The translations under genes were made by a program, and so were the position numbers. A model generated the notes under the pieces. That model searched no databases and was not told the DNA's origin. It was given only the letters and a program-made list of their open reading frames with translations. DNA of 37,183 nt. Source: an uncultured Lachnospiraceae bacterium. Its GTDB lineage: Bacteria > Bacillota > Clostridia > Lachnospirales > Lachnospiraceae. Positions 23,716 through 31,865 of this stretch are shown here, piece by piece. The stretch is taken from positions 1-37,183 of the forward strand of contig CASCGD010000017.1 of the NCBI GenBank assembly GCA_949132985.1, in the 5' to 3' direction. Every line of letters begins with the position of its first letter. Positions within the stretch are counted from its first letter, which is position 1.

Positions 23716-26109
23716 CTACTGCTTCGCCGTAAGTATCTCCACCAGCGCTCCATACAAATCCCGGTTCAGATTCATGGAAGCCAGCTCCGCGATGAGTACC
23801 GGCACGCTTCCCACTTCTTGAATCCTCTCGTAGATCACATCCTTGAGGGTGAAACTGATCTCCGCCTGATTCAAAAATGCAAAGCAGCGCTTTTTTATCT
23901 GGTTCCTGATCCCCACCGCAGCGCCCTCCAGGAAAAAGCTGATCCGGCTTGTAACCTCAGTCTCAGGAACAGAAACAATCACCGCCTGCTTCTTATCACA
24001 GTAATCCACGGCCGCATCGATTTCCTCATCGTTTACAAACACCCGCACCTGCTCTGTCTCCTGATATCCGGTCAGTTCCACGCGAAAGCTTCGCTTCGGG
24101 GGAATCAGAGACAGGGTTCCCTTTGCCGGATGAATGGTGAATACACACTGGTCCCCCTCCTCATATTCCATCTCCGTCAGCACGCGAACGTCCTGCTCAT
24201 ATCCGCAGGTCTCATTGTCATCCTCGTATAACGTGAAGCTCCCGCTGTCCCCTGCAAACACTTTCATCAAAAGGGATCTCGGATTATCCGCAATCTGCAG
24301 GTGTTCCGCCTCATCCAAAAACGGGATGATGCTTCCGGCCTTCGCCAATACCGGAATCTCAGAGAGCATTCGGTACATATCAAGGGTTCTGCCGCCGTCA
24401 TACGCCATGCCTGTATGGATATCATACCATAATCCCTCAGGCAGCCATACGTTCACCTTTGCCACATTCAGATTCTGAATCCTTGGCGTCGTCACCGGAG
24501 CAACCACCAGCTCGGAACCAAAATAATACTGGTTCGGAACCTGATAAGCTTTTTTCTCCTCCGAATATTCATAGTACATCGGGCAGACCAGCGGAAGGTC
24601 TTCCTTCCAGCTTCTGTAATTCATCGTATAGAGATAAGGTATCATCCGGTGGCGCTGGCGCAGGGCATCCTTCATCACCAGCTCCGCTTCCTTTTTGTAA
24701 TTCCACGGTTCCTTTGCGTTAAACTCGCTCCAGGAGCTGTGCAGCCTCAGAATGGGAGAATATACGCCAAACTGCAGCCACCTCGCCGCCATCTCATCAT
24801 CCTTGAAACCCATCATATGCCCGCCAATATCATGGCTCCACCAGCCATAGCCGATATTGGATGCCACAGCCGTAAAATGAGGCTGAAAATCAAGGGATTT
24901 CCATGTCGTAATCGTGTCCCCGGAAAATCCCACCGGATAGCGGTGGCTTCCGGGACCCGCATACCTTGAAAACACCATCGGGCGTTTTCCGCTCTTGCCG
25001 TTGTCCAGAAAATGATAATGGTTCAGAATCCAGAGAGGATCCAGTCCCTCCACATGACACTTGCTTCCCTGCTGCCAGTCAATCCACCAGAAGTCCACGC
25101 CCTCCTTTTCCCGGGGCTCGTGCAGATAGCAAAAATACGCGTCCATGAATTTCGGATCCTCCACATCAAAATTGATGGGATCCTCAGACGCCGCATCGAC
25201 GCCAAGCGCTTTCGCCATCTGGGGGTACATCTCCTCATACGCCCTCACACCGTCCGCCGGGTGCACGTTTAACGTCGTTTTCAAGCCCCTCCTGTGCAAG
25301 TCCGACAAAAACCGCTCCGGATCCGGAAACAGCTCCCTGTTCCATGTATATCCGGTCCATCCGCTTCCATATTTCGGATCGATATCCGTCACATGCCAGT
25401 CCATATCGATGACGGCCACAGAAAAAGGCAGATCCTCTTTTTCAAACCGGTCCATCAGCTCCAGATAACTCTGTTCGGAATATGGGTAGTAACGGCTCCA
25501 CCAGTTTCCAAGCGCATAGCGCGGCAGCATCGGAGTCTTTCCGCACAGATAGTAGAAATCCCGCAATGCCTCCTTGTAATCATGTCCGTAGCCGAAAAAA
25601 TACAGATCCTGAATGCCCTTTTTCCGGGGTTCGATCCAACCGTCCGCAAGCAGCACATGTGAGGCACCATCATCCAGCACGGAATATCCAAAGAAGGAGC
25701 TCACGCCATGCTCCAGCGGTGTCTCACCATCCGCCATATCCAGGGTTCTGGCTGTTCCGCCAAGATCCTTGATCTCTTCTCCGTAGCGCCAGATGCTGTG
25801 ATAAGCACTCAGATTTCCCTTTACCTGTATGCTCAGCCCGTAATCCGTGAAATCTTTTTCGTTGTAAATCAGGTGAAGCCTTTCCGTCAAAATTTCAATT
25901 GCGTTCCCACGGCGTACCACCCGGTATTCAGACAAAGGAAAATCCCGGTAAAAAGCCATCTTTGTAGCTCTGTCCTCGAAAATTCCATCCTCACTGTACT
26001 CAAGACGAAGTAAACCCGCAGTCAACACCGTAATTCTATAATTTTCTCCCACCACAATATTGCCCTCTAAAGCTTGCGGACGGGTTTTTACCTGATATAA
26101 TTCCTTCAT
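23716..26109 (-). CDS. Glycoside hydrolase family 31 (alpha-glucosidase/alpha-xylosidase type)
   Basis: 797 residues, no signal peptide, so cytoplasmic. An N-terminal beta-sandwich (about 1-190) precedes a TIM barrel (about 195-530) and C-terminal beta domains. Barrel motifs are PRYALGNWWSRYYPY, VAVIDMDWH and the predicted nucleophile region WWIDWQQG (Asp344). GFSGDTITTW carries the likely acid/base Asp398. The common GH31 nucleophile motif is WxDMNE-like, so the WQQ form marks a subgroup whose substrate I cannot fix. It is last in the second sugar operon, and the inverted repeat just upstream holds a possible promoter of its own. The substrate is presumably the sugar imported by the operon. 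Confidence 0.92.
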   Translation of the reverse strand: MKELYQVKTRPQALEGNIVVGENYRITVLTAGLLRLEYSEDGIFEDRATKMAFYRDFPLSEYRVVRRGNAIEILTERLHLIYNEKDFTDYGLSIQVKGNLSAYHSIWRYGEEIKDLGGTARTLDMADGETPLEHGVSSFFGYSVLDDGASHVLLADGWIEPRKKGIQDLYFFGYGHDYKEALRDFYYLCGKTPMLPRYALGNWWSRYYPYSEQSYLELMDRFEKEDLPFSVAVIDMDWHVTDIDPKYGSGWTGYTWNRELFPDPERFLSDLHRRGLKTTLNVHPADGVRAYEEMYPQMAKALGVDAASEDPINFDVEDPKFMDAYFCYLHEPREKEGVDFWWIDWQQGSKCHVEGLDPLWILNHYHFLDNGKSGKRPMVFSRYAGPGSHRYPVGFSGDTITTWKSLDFQPHFTAVASNIGYGWWSHDIGGHMMGFKDDEMAARWLQFGVYSPILRLHSSWSEFNAKEPWNYKKEAELVMKDALRQRHRMIPYLYTMNYRSWKEDLPLVCPMYYEYSEEKKAYQVPNQYYFGSELVVAPVTTPRIQNLNVAKVNVWLPEGLWYDIHTGMAYDGGRTLDMYRMLSEIPVLAKAGSIIPFLDEAEHLQIADNPRSLLMKVFAGDSGSFTLYEDDNETCGYEQDVRVLTEMEYEEGDQCVFTIHPAKGTLSLIPPKRSFRVELTGYQETEQVRVFVNDEEIDAAVDYCDKKQAVIVSVPETEVTSRISFFLEGAAVGIRNQIKKRCFAFLNQAEISFTLKDVIYERIQEVGSVPVLIAELASMNLNRDLYGALVEILTAKQ

Positions 26110-26148
26110 AAAACCTCTCTCTTTACCTGAAAATTTTTATCCCGAAGG

Positions 26149-26243
26149 GGCTGCCGCAAAATGGCAGATTTCTACCGAATATTATAACAGATATCATGGC
26201 CATTGTAACCACATCCTGTAAAATTGTACATTTTGCGACAGCC
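26149..26243. repeat. MITE-like inverted repeat with internal promoter-like sequence
   Basis: GGCTGCCGCAAAATG (26149-26163) and CATTTTGCGACAGCC (26229-26243) form 15-bp terminal inverted repeats with one mismatch, about 95 bp overall. GGCTGTCGCAAAATG-like ends resemble insertion-sequence termini. No transposase is inside. On the minus strand it contains TTACAA, 16 bp, TATAAT (26208-26181), which would drive the GH31 gene. Alternatively it is an intra-operon hairpin after the permease gene. Confidence 0.6.
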
Positions 26244-26250
26244 TCCCTGC

Positions 26251-27072
26251 TTAACCCTTCACAGCTGACGCGGCAATACCTGCGATAAACTGCTTCTGGA
26301 AGAACAGATAAATCAGCAGAACCGGCAGAATAGAAATTGCCGTCGCGGCAAACAAAGCACCGTAATCAGTGGAATACTGGCCGCTGAACATCTTAAGACC
26401 GACGGACAGCAGCTGCTTCTCCTGCGTATTGATTACCAGGTACGGCCACAGATAGTCCTCCCAGGCCCACAGGAACTGGAAAATAGCGATACTCGCAATT
26501 CCGTTTCTCGCCATCGGGAAAATAATCCTGTGAAAAATGTAAAACTCATTCGCACCGTCAATCCGCGCCGCCTCCAGTATTTCATCCGGAACGGCAGAAA
26601 TATTCTGTCTCATATTAAAGATTCCGAATCCGCTGAACATGACAGGAATGATCAGCGCTTTATAGCTGTCCATCCAGCCAAAGGTCTGAATCAGCGAGTA
26701 TCTGGGAATGATCGTAACGCACCATGGAATCATCATGGTAGACAGCACGAAACCGAACAAAAGATTTCTTCCGCGGAAACGGTATTTACTGAGCACATAA
26801 CCGCAGATCGTACTTGTATAAACTACCAGCACGGTAATCGTAACCGCCACAAAAAGGCTGTTCGTAAAAAAGTGCAGAAAATCAAAACGCGAATTCATAT
26901 TAATATAATTTTCGGTTATAAAGTGCTGCGGCAGCAGACTCTGTTCCAGCGCCATGATCTCCTGATTTTCTTTGAAAGACGAGAATACCATCCAGACAAA
27001 CGGGTAAACAGTCACAATGCCGAGCAGCAAAAGTACGATGTTTACAATTATTTTACCTGCTTTATTTGTCAT
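26251..27072 (-). CDS. Carbohydrate ABC transporter permease, MalG type (second sugar operon)
   Basis: 273 residues, six predicted helices. EAA loop is EILEAARIDGANEFYIFHRI, C-terminus GIAASAVKG. The start ATG follows TAGGAGGATGG, which is the end of a repeat copy. Works with the MalF-type subunit encoded just upstream. Confidence 0.94.
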   Translation of the reverse strand: MTNKAGKIIVNIVLLLLGIVTVYPFVWMVFSSFKENQEIMALEQSLLPQHFITENYINMNSRFDFLHFFTNSLFVAVTITVLVVYTSTICGYVLSKYRFRGRNLLFGFVLSTMMIPWCVTIIPRYSLIQTFGWMDSYKALIIPVMFSGFGIFNMRQNISAVPDEILEAARIDGANEFYIFHRIIFPMARNGIASIAIFQFLWAWEDYLWPYLVINTQEKQLLSVGLKMFSGQYSTDYGALFAATAISILPVLLIYLFFQKQFIAGIAASAVKG

Positions 27073-27087
27073 AATACCATCCTCCTA

Positions 27088-27176
27088 TTATTAAGGTATT
27101 GCCCACTCGCCTGCGCTCCCGGGCATGTCGTCGGAAAGCATCTGAAAAAAATACTGCACATTTTGCTTCCCTCCTA
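27088..27176 (-). repeat. Dispersed SD/ATG hairpin repeat, copy D (89 bp)
   Basis: Lies between the two permease genes of the second sugar operon. On the minus strand it starts at the TAG stop of the MalF-type gene (TAGGAGGGAAGCAAAATGTG) and ends at the TAGGAGG serving the MalG-type gene. It is more diverged than copies A and C, but keeps the CTTTCCGACGA core and GCCC/GGGC pair. Confidence 0.82.
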
Positions 27177-28052
27177 TTCTTCTGATCCTGATACACGGAA
27201 TGACAGCATGGTAAATGCCGCTGTAACCACAAACAAGACAAATGATAATGCAGAAGCGTAACCGAAATTATATTTCACAAACGCCTCGTCATAGATAATG
27301 TAAGAAGCCAGATATGTATCCGTTCCCGGACCGCCCTCTGTCATAATCAAAATCTGAATGTATGCCTGTATATAGGAGATGATCGAGGTAATCACAACAA
27401 ACAGCGTCATCGGACGCAGCAGCGGAAGCGTAATATAACGGAACGTCTGCCATCCGTTGGCACCGTCCACTCTTGCCGCCTCCATCGCATCCGACGGAAG
27501 AGAAAACAGTCCTGCCATATACATAACTACCGCATATCCGAAATCCTTCCAGATCGTCATAATCATGACCGCGATAAGCGCCGTTTTCGGATTCATCAGC
27601 CAGTTGACATCCAGTCCCAAAATCTGATTGACCGTACCGATTTGCGGATTGTACATAAATTTCCATACAAATGCCACCGCAACCATCGGAGTAACAACCG
27701 GCATGTAAAATACCGCGCGGAAAAAGCTCTTGTATTTTACAAGCGAAGAAAAGATAGCGCAGGCAATCGCAAGACCTAAGCCTACCCGGAAAACAATTAC
27801 GACTACGGAAAAGAGTACCGTATTTCTCATGGATTTCCAGAACAGACCGCTGGAAAATACCTCAATATAGTTTTTCAAGCCAAGGAATTTGTAAGTTCCG
27901 CTCAATGGATTCCACTCGTGAAAGCTTCCTGCAAATGCAATGCCAATCGGAATTATAAGGAATACCGTAAAGAAAACTACCATTACGGCTACAACAATAT
28001 TTCTGAGAATAATCTCGCTTCTGCTCTGCAGAGGGTGTGATTTTTTAAACAT
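27174..28052 (-). CDS. Sugar ABC transporter permease, MalF type (second sugar operon)
   Basis: 292 residues with six predicted helices. The EAA motif is DAMEAARVDGANGWQTFRYI, followed by the usual LPLLRP. It starts 266 bases after the binding-protein gene, a gap with two hairpins. That spacing would allow more binding protein than permease to be made, a common pattern for importers. Confidence 0.94.
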   Translation of the reverse strand: MFKKSHPLQSRSEIILRNIVVAVMVVFFTVFLIIPIGIAFAGSFHEWNPLSGTYKFLGLKNYIEVFSSGLFWKSMRNTVLFSVVVIVFRVGLGLAIACAIFSSLVKYKSFFRAVFYMPVVTPMVAVAFVWKFMYNPQIGTVNQILGLDVNWLMNPKTALIAVMIMTIWKDFGYAVVMYMAGLFSLPSDAMEAARVDGANGWQTFRYITLPLLRPMTLFVVITSIISYIQAYIQILIMTEGGPGTDTYLASYIIYDEAFVKYNFGYASALSFVLFVVTAAFTMLSFRVSGSEE

Positions 28053-28111
28053 GCATGTGTTCCTCCTTCATTTTTGTATTCTCAGACAACCCTTTCGATG
28101 TCATTCCATAT

Positions 28112-28151
28112 GAAAGATGCCAAATAACCCGAAGCTTATCCGGCATCTTTC
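28112..28151. other. Intra-operon hairpin between permease and binding-protein genes
   Basis: GAAAGATGCC (28112-28121) pairs perfectly with GGCATCTTTC (28142-28151), and the pairing extends by one T-A pair. On the minus strand it lies after the binding-protein gene without a strong T run. It could stabilise the upstream mRNA or partly stop transcription before the permeases. Confidence 0.6.
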
Positions 28152-28207
28152 ACCTCGTTTTATATCACACAAAACATATTTCCATTCGTCCTCACAGCAT
28201 CCATTTA

Positions 28208-28292
28208 TTCCCGCGAGCAATGTACCCGAGGGCACTTAGGAAAATAGCCATGTTCACATGGTTATTTGGCGAATGCCGCGAGGGTCAAATAC
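28208..28292 (+). repeat. CATG-loop hairpin repeat, copy 2
   Basis: Begins TTCCCGCGAGCAATG. It contains an 11-bp hairpin, AAATAGCCATG and CATGGTTATTT around TTCA, and ends ATGCCGCGAGGGTCAAATAC. The ends match copy 1 (18189-18250) while the stem differs. The terminal 20 bases recur inverted at 29897-29918. Confidence 0.68.
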
Positions 28293-28318
28293 CCCGTTGC
28301 TTGCAGCTGGATATTTGA

Positions 28319-29677
28319 TTACTCGGCATGCTCGTACAGGTTTTCAACCGATACAAACGTACTGCTCTGCATATCTCTGATTGCATTCGCCTGTGCATCG
28401 TCCAATGCCTTGTCAATGTCCACACCGTTAAAGAAAATTTCCTGTCCTGCAGTTTTCAGGGATGTCTCCATCGTAGAGGGCATCGGACCCGGCCAGATAT
28501 AACGGTCAATATGCTCTGAGAGCACGCTCAAAGAAGGATTCGCTAAAATTTCTTCATTGTCTGCAAGAGACTTCTTTGCAGGGAAGGTACTCATCGCCAG
28601 ATTGAAAGCAATCTGCGCCTCATCATTTGCCAGGAAATATTTTACAAAATCCTGTGCAACTGCCTGCTGGTCCTCCGGTGCATTCTTGTTCACACCAAAG
28701 GTAGATTCGCCATTATAGCGGTTATATGCATACGGATTACCGTCAAAAGTCGGAATTTCAAATACGCCGAAATCAATGTTGGACCAGGTTGTTTTGAGTG
28801 TATTGTAGTAATGGCCCCACTGAATGACCATCGCGGACTGCCCCTGTCCAAAACTATCCGAATCTTTTTCACCAAAATTTTCAGAACCGACGCCATCAAC
28901 CTTATACATATCGATCAGCATCTGCATTGTCTGCTTCATCGCATCCGAATTGAGCTTCGGTGTTTTTCCATCTTCTTCAAACAGTGTCTCTCCCAACTGA
29001 TAGTTGAGCCCTAAAAGATAATTCTGATGAAAACTGTCATTAAAATTTAAACCTGCCTGGATTAACTTGTCCCCATCCTTGATTGTCAGTTTTTTTGCAA
29101 CCTCACGCATCTCATCCCATGTCTTTGGAATATCATCATCCGTGAGACCTGCTTCTTTCCACATTTCTTTGTTGTAGTACACGGAACCGGTCATCATTCC
29201 GTAGTCGATATAATAAACTTTGTCGTCAATCACATGAGCGGCAACACCCGTAAAATCCGCCTCCAGATCCTCCAGCGGAATATCAAGCGGAGCCATATAA
29301 TTAATCATATTTTCATGGTAACTGTTATGTACATTAAACAGAGCCGGTCCGTTTTCCCCGTCTAATGCAAGCGGAAGCTTTGTCCAGTAATCCTCCCACG
29401 GATTATTCACCAGCTTAATGCTTACATTCGGATGGATCGCCGTATATCCGTCGATTACCTGCTGGAATAACTCATCGCTGCCCCACTCCCAAAGCTCAAC
29501 AGAAATATCTTCCCCATTGTTGATCTCAACGGACGGGTCGTATTTAATCGTATCCCCAAACGGCTCTGTGGGCACGTCTGCCTTGGACGTACTCTGCTCC
29601 CCTGAGGATGAACAGCCTGTCAACATTGTTGCAACCATAGCCGTTGCCATGATTGCTGCAACCAATTTCTTTTTCAT
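28319..29677 (-). CDS. Extracellular sugar-binding lipoprotein (family 1, second sugar operon)
   Basis: 452 residues. Signal peptide with lipobox LTGC (about 19-22) followed by a Ser-rich linker. The mature part shows family 1 features: ISVELWEWGSDELFQQVI, NGPALFNVH, YYNKEMWKEAGL, PKTWDEMREVAKKL and a late DFVKYFLANDEAQIAFN. The Shine-Dalgarno AAAGGTGG precedes the ATG by about eight bases. It is the first gene of the operon; a LacI-type palindrome overlaps its probable transcription start. The ligand is unknown but should be an alpha-linked sugar, given the GH31 enzyme. Confidence 0.94.
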   Translation of the reverse strand: MKKKLVAAIMATAMVATMLTGCSSSGEQSTSKADVPTEPFGDTIKYDPSVEINNGEDISVELWEWGSDELFQQVIDGYTAIHPNVSIKLVNNPWEDYWTKLPLALDGENGPALFNVHNSYHENMINYMAPLDIPLEDLEADFTGVAAHVIDDKVYYIDYGMMTGSVYYNKEMWKEAGLTDDDIPKTWDEMREVAKKLTIKDGDKLIQAGLNFNDSFHQNYLLGLNYQLGETLFEEDGKTPKLNSDAMKQTMQMLIDMYKVDGVGSENFGEKDSDSFGQGQSAMVIQWGHYYNTLKTTWSNIDFGVFEIPTFDGNPYAYNRYNGESTFGVNKNAPEDQQAVAQDFVKYFLANDEAQIAFNLAMSTFPAKKSLADNEEILANPSLSVLSEHIDRYIWPGPMPSTMETSLKTAGQEIFFNGVDIDKALDDAQANAIRDMQSSTFVSVENLYEHAE

Positions 29678-29719
29678 TGTTTTACCACCTTTCTTTTCGT
29701 CATAAGGTTCTCAATTAGG

Positions 29720-29740
29720 TTTAGCGCTAAATCTATTATA
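29720..29740 (-). promoter_or_regulatory. Promoter -10 and LacI-type operator of the GH31 sugar operon
   Basis: On the minus strand TATAAT (29740-29735) is followed directly by the perfect palindrome TTTAGCGCTAAA (29731-29720), where transcription would start. The longer half-sites AGGTTTA and TAAATCT match those upstream of the LacI gene. A LacI-family repressor bound here would block initiation. The -35 is not clear. Confidence 0.7.
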
Positions 29741-29896
29741 AAGCTATCACATCAAACTTGCGAAGTCAATGCCCTGCTTTTTTTTCGTGATTATTCATAA
29801 AATCGCGAATCCGTTTTTGTACATATCCTATAATCCACCTGTTTTTTCGGAGTCAAGAGGCTGTCTCATCAAGCTTGCAGCGCCGCTAAAGAGCAG

Positions 29897-29948
29897 CGTA
29901 TTTGACCCTCGCGGCATTTGTCAAATATTACTCATTGCCCGCGGAAAT
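29897..29948 (-). repeat. CATG-hairpin family ends, inverted partial copy
   Basis: Reads in reverse complement TTCCGCGGGCAATG ... ATGCCGCGAGGGTCAAATAC, the two ends of copy 2 without its central hairpin. With copy 2 it brackets the binding-protein gene in inverted orientation. The sequence from 29741 to 30118 otherwise shows only short inverted repeats and no gene. Confidence 0.55.
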
Positions 29949-30081
29949 AAACGTTCCGCTTCATGGCCCGGAGAGCCGCTTACAGCGAGGGTTCCGGTCC
30001 ATATTCCGAGTTTTGCTTCGCAAAAACAGCCACACTCGTGAATCACGCTTTCGCAGAACACGCAGCCCGTGCGCTTTTGAT

Positions 30082-30116
30082 GCGTAACAAGTAACAAATA
30101 AAGTTACTTGTTACGC
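30082..30116. repeat. Perfect 14-bp inverted repeat
   Basis: GCGTAACAAGTAAC (30082-30095) and GTTACTTGTTACGC (30103-30116) flank AAATAAA. There is no T run, so an ordinary terminator is unlikely. It abuts the 130-bp repeat, and the GTAAC end is shared with that repeat's end (AGTAACAAATAAA at 30243-30255). Confidence 0.75.
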
Positions 30117-30118
30117 CC

Positions 30119-30248
30119 CAGGAACGCGCACTGGCTGCGCGTTCCGTGAGAACATGATTCAAGAGTGAGGGGCGATTTTTGCGCGGCAAAATTTGGAATA
30201 TCGCCCCGAACCGTTGCTATGAGCGGCTCCCGAGCCGTGAATAGTAAC
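30119..30248 (+). repeat. 130-bp multi-hairpin dispersed repeat, copy 2
   Basis: Same length and orientation as 23577-23706. The first stem is AACGCGCA/TGCGCGTT, so a T-A pair of copy 1 is replaced by C-G. The second outer stem is GGGGCGAT/ATCGCCCC, fully paired where copy 1 has a wobble. The last part forms CGGCT/AGCCG inside GTTGCTAT/ATAGTAAC. Changes that keep pairing suggest the structure matters. Confidence 0.88.
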
Positions 30249-30287
30249 AAATAAACCGGTTATAAGGGCAAATTCATTTTGGAATTA

Positions 30288-30315
30288 TTGATTTTTCTGA
30301 AAAACAAGGTATAAT
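30288..30315 (+). promoter_or_regulatory. Promoter of the LacI-family gene
   Basis: TTGATT (30288-30293), 16 bp, TATAAT (30310-30315). It predicts a leader of about 260 bases before the ATG, with repeated operator half-sites early in it. Confidence 0.7.
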
Positions 30316-30337
30316 GGATGTATATGTTGGCAGTATA

Positions 30338-30367
30338 TAAACCTCATCATCAGGTTTAGTTAAACCT
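30338..30367 (+). promoter_or_regulatory. LacI-type operator half-sites (autoregulation)
   Basis: TAAACCT (30338), AGGTTTA (30352) and TAAACCT (30361) form two overlapping inverted pairs, with 7-base and 2-base gaps. The same half-site occurs in the operator at 29720-29731. They lie just downstream of the LacI gene's own promoter. Confidence 0.55.
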
Positions 30368-30485
30368 ATCATCATAAGAGCACTCCGCAACATATTTCAA
30401 GCTTAGTGCGCGTAATACCCTGCCACTTAGCGAAAGCGAGTCAGCGGCGCGGCATCGCCCGATGGCGGTACTACCTGTCCACCTG

Positions 30486-30547
30486 ACAAATGCGGGCCGG
30501 AGACGAAGCGTAAGGTCCGTGGACATGGTATCAGAGCATGGTATCAT
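30486..30547 (-). repeat. Short dispersed sequence, copy 1 (related to 34199-34250)
   Basis: On the minus strand it contains TGATACCATGTCCA, then CGGACCTTACGCTTCG and CCGCATTTGTCAGG. The sequence at 34199 matches at roughly three of four positions. Many differences fall at every third base, as if a short coding sequence had been kept, but neither copy has a ribosome binding site. Confidence 0.45.
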
Positions 30548-30583
30548 AAGTTATATGTATGACATGGAAAGGAACTTATCAGA

Positions 30584-31603
30584 ATGACTTTAAAAGATAT
30601 TGCAGAAAAAGCGGACGTCAGCATGATGACCGTCTCAAATGTTATAAATGGCAAGCACAAACGCGTATCTGCCAAAACAATCGAAAAAGTAAATAATATC
30701 ATTGCTGAATACGGTTATGTGCCGAATTTGAGTGCACGAAGCCTGACAAATAAAAATTCCAACATTATAGGCATCATCATTTTCACCTACGGCAACAACG
30801 ACACGGATTATCTCGACGAAAACCCTTACCTCCACATTATGCTCCAGACGATTGAAGTGGAGCTGCGGAAGAATAATTATTTTACGATGATCCATTCGAT
30901 TGTAGACAAACAGGATATTATAGAATTTTCCAAAAATTGGAATGTTGACGGGATTATTTTCCTGTATCCGCTCCCTGATGATACATTAAAGGCGTTAGTG
31001 GCTGAAAATATCTGTCCGATTGCAGTGTTTGACAGCAGGACAAATCTGCCGGAGGTGATCACCGTATGCTCGGATGATTTCAAGGGTCTGTATCTCTCCA
31101 CGAAGTACTTGATTAATCACGGGCATTCCCACATTGCATTTGTATCCGACTATAAAGAAAATCCGCTCCTTACCTTAAGGTTTAACGGTTACCGTCACGC
31201 CCTGGAGGAGAGCGGCATTCCGCTTCGTCAGGAATACATATTTCCTTACGCCTCAACCTATAAGGAAGGGATCGCCGCCGGCAAACAGATCGCTTCCCTG
31301 AACACAAAGATCACGGCCGCCGTCACAACCGCTGATGTCTCAGCCATTGGGCTGATGGAAGGCGCCAGGCTCGGCGGCTACCGCATACCTGCCCAGCTGT
31401 CCGTAACCGGGTATGATGACTTAAGCCTGTGCCAGTACACTTCCCCCAAGCTGACTTCCGTCTCCCAGAATATCAGGCAGAAGGCTTTATGTGCGACGGA
31501 TCTGCTTATTGAAAAAATACAGACCGGAACCGTTGCTCAGTCTCCCCATGCAGTCCTCGATGTGGAAATCGTGGAGCGACAGTCCGTCCTGTCATTGATA
31601 TAG
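30584..31603 (+). CDS. LacI-family transcriptional repressor
   Basis: 339 residues. N-terminal helix-turn-helix TLKDIAEKADVSMMTVSNVI (2-21) and the hinge region ending near 60 are typical of LacI/GalR. The periplasmic-binding-protein-like sensor domain follows (NIIGIIIFTYG, DGIIFLYPLP, HGHSHIAFVSDY, SVTGYDDLSLCQYTSPKLTS). It diverges from the GH31 sugar operon, and matching half-sites lie at both promoters. It probably represses both in the absence of the sugar. GAAAGGAAC precedes the ATG with rather long spacing. Confidence 0.95.
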   Translation: MTLKDIAEKADVSMMTVSNVINGKHKRVSAKTIEKVNNIIAEYGYVPNLSARSLTNKNSNIIGIIIFTYGNNDTDYLDENPYLHIMLQTIEVELRKNNYFTMIHSIVDKQDIIEFSKNWNVDGIIFLYPLPDDTLKALVAENICPIAVFDSRTNLPEVITVCSDDFKGLYLSTKYLINHGHSHIAFVSDYKENPLLTLRFNGYRHALEESGIPLRQEYIFPYASTYKEGIAAGKQIASLNTKITAAVTTADVSAIGLMEGARLGGYRIPAQLSVTGYDDLSLCQYTSPKLTSVSQNIRQKALCATDLLIEKIQTGTVAQSPHAVLDVEIVERQSVLSLI

Positions 31604-31693
31604 GCTTGTAGCCGCTCACCCATCAACTGTGAGTCCGCTCATTTATACAAGCATGATGCGCCCATCTTACCCTCCGTGAACCAAGGCGCGCAC

Positions 31694-31734
31694 GCCCTTT
31701 GTCCACGAAGGGCAGCGTCGACGGCTGAGCCGTC
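31694..31734 (+). terminator. Paired hairpins after the LacI gene (possible terminator)
   Basis: GCCCTT/AAGGGC (31694-31713) and GACGGC/GCCGTC (31720-31734) are adjacent. A TTTTTGTG run follows about 15 bases on, so termination efficiency is uncertain. Confidence 0.4.
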
Positions 31735-31786
31735 CTCTAAAATCTGAACTTTTTGTGTTTTTTCAGCACAAACCTTGAAAAATGTG

Positions 31787-31792
31787 TATAAT
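31787..31792 (+). promoter_or_regulatory. -10 element of the small membrane protein gene
   Basis: TATAAT in the context AATGTGTATAATAAAG. No clear -35. A GGTCGG/CCGGCC hairpin sits in the leader at about 31825-31843. Confidence 0.5.
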
Positions 31793-31865
31793 AAAGTTAC
31801 CCTTAGTGGGCAAAGGGACACACGGTCGGAGAAGTACCGGCCAAAATATCAAAAGGAGAATTATT

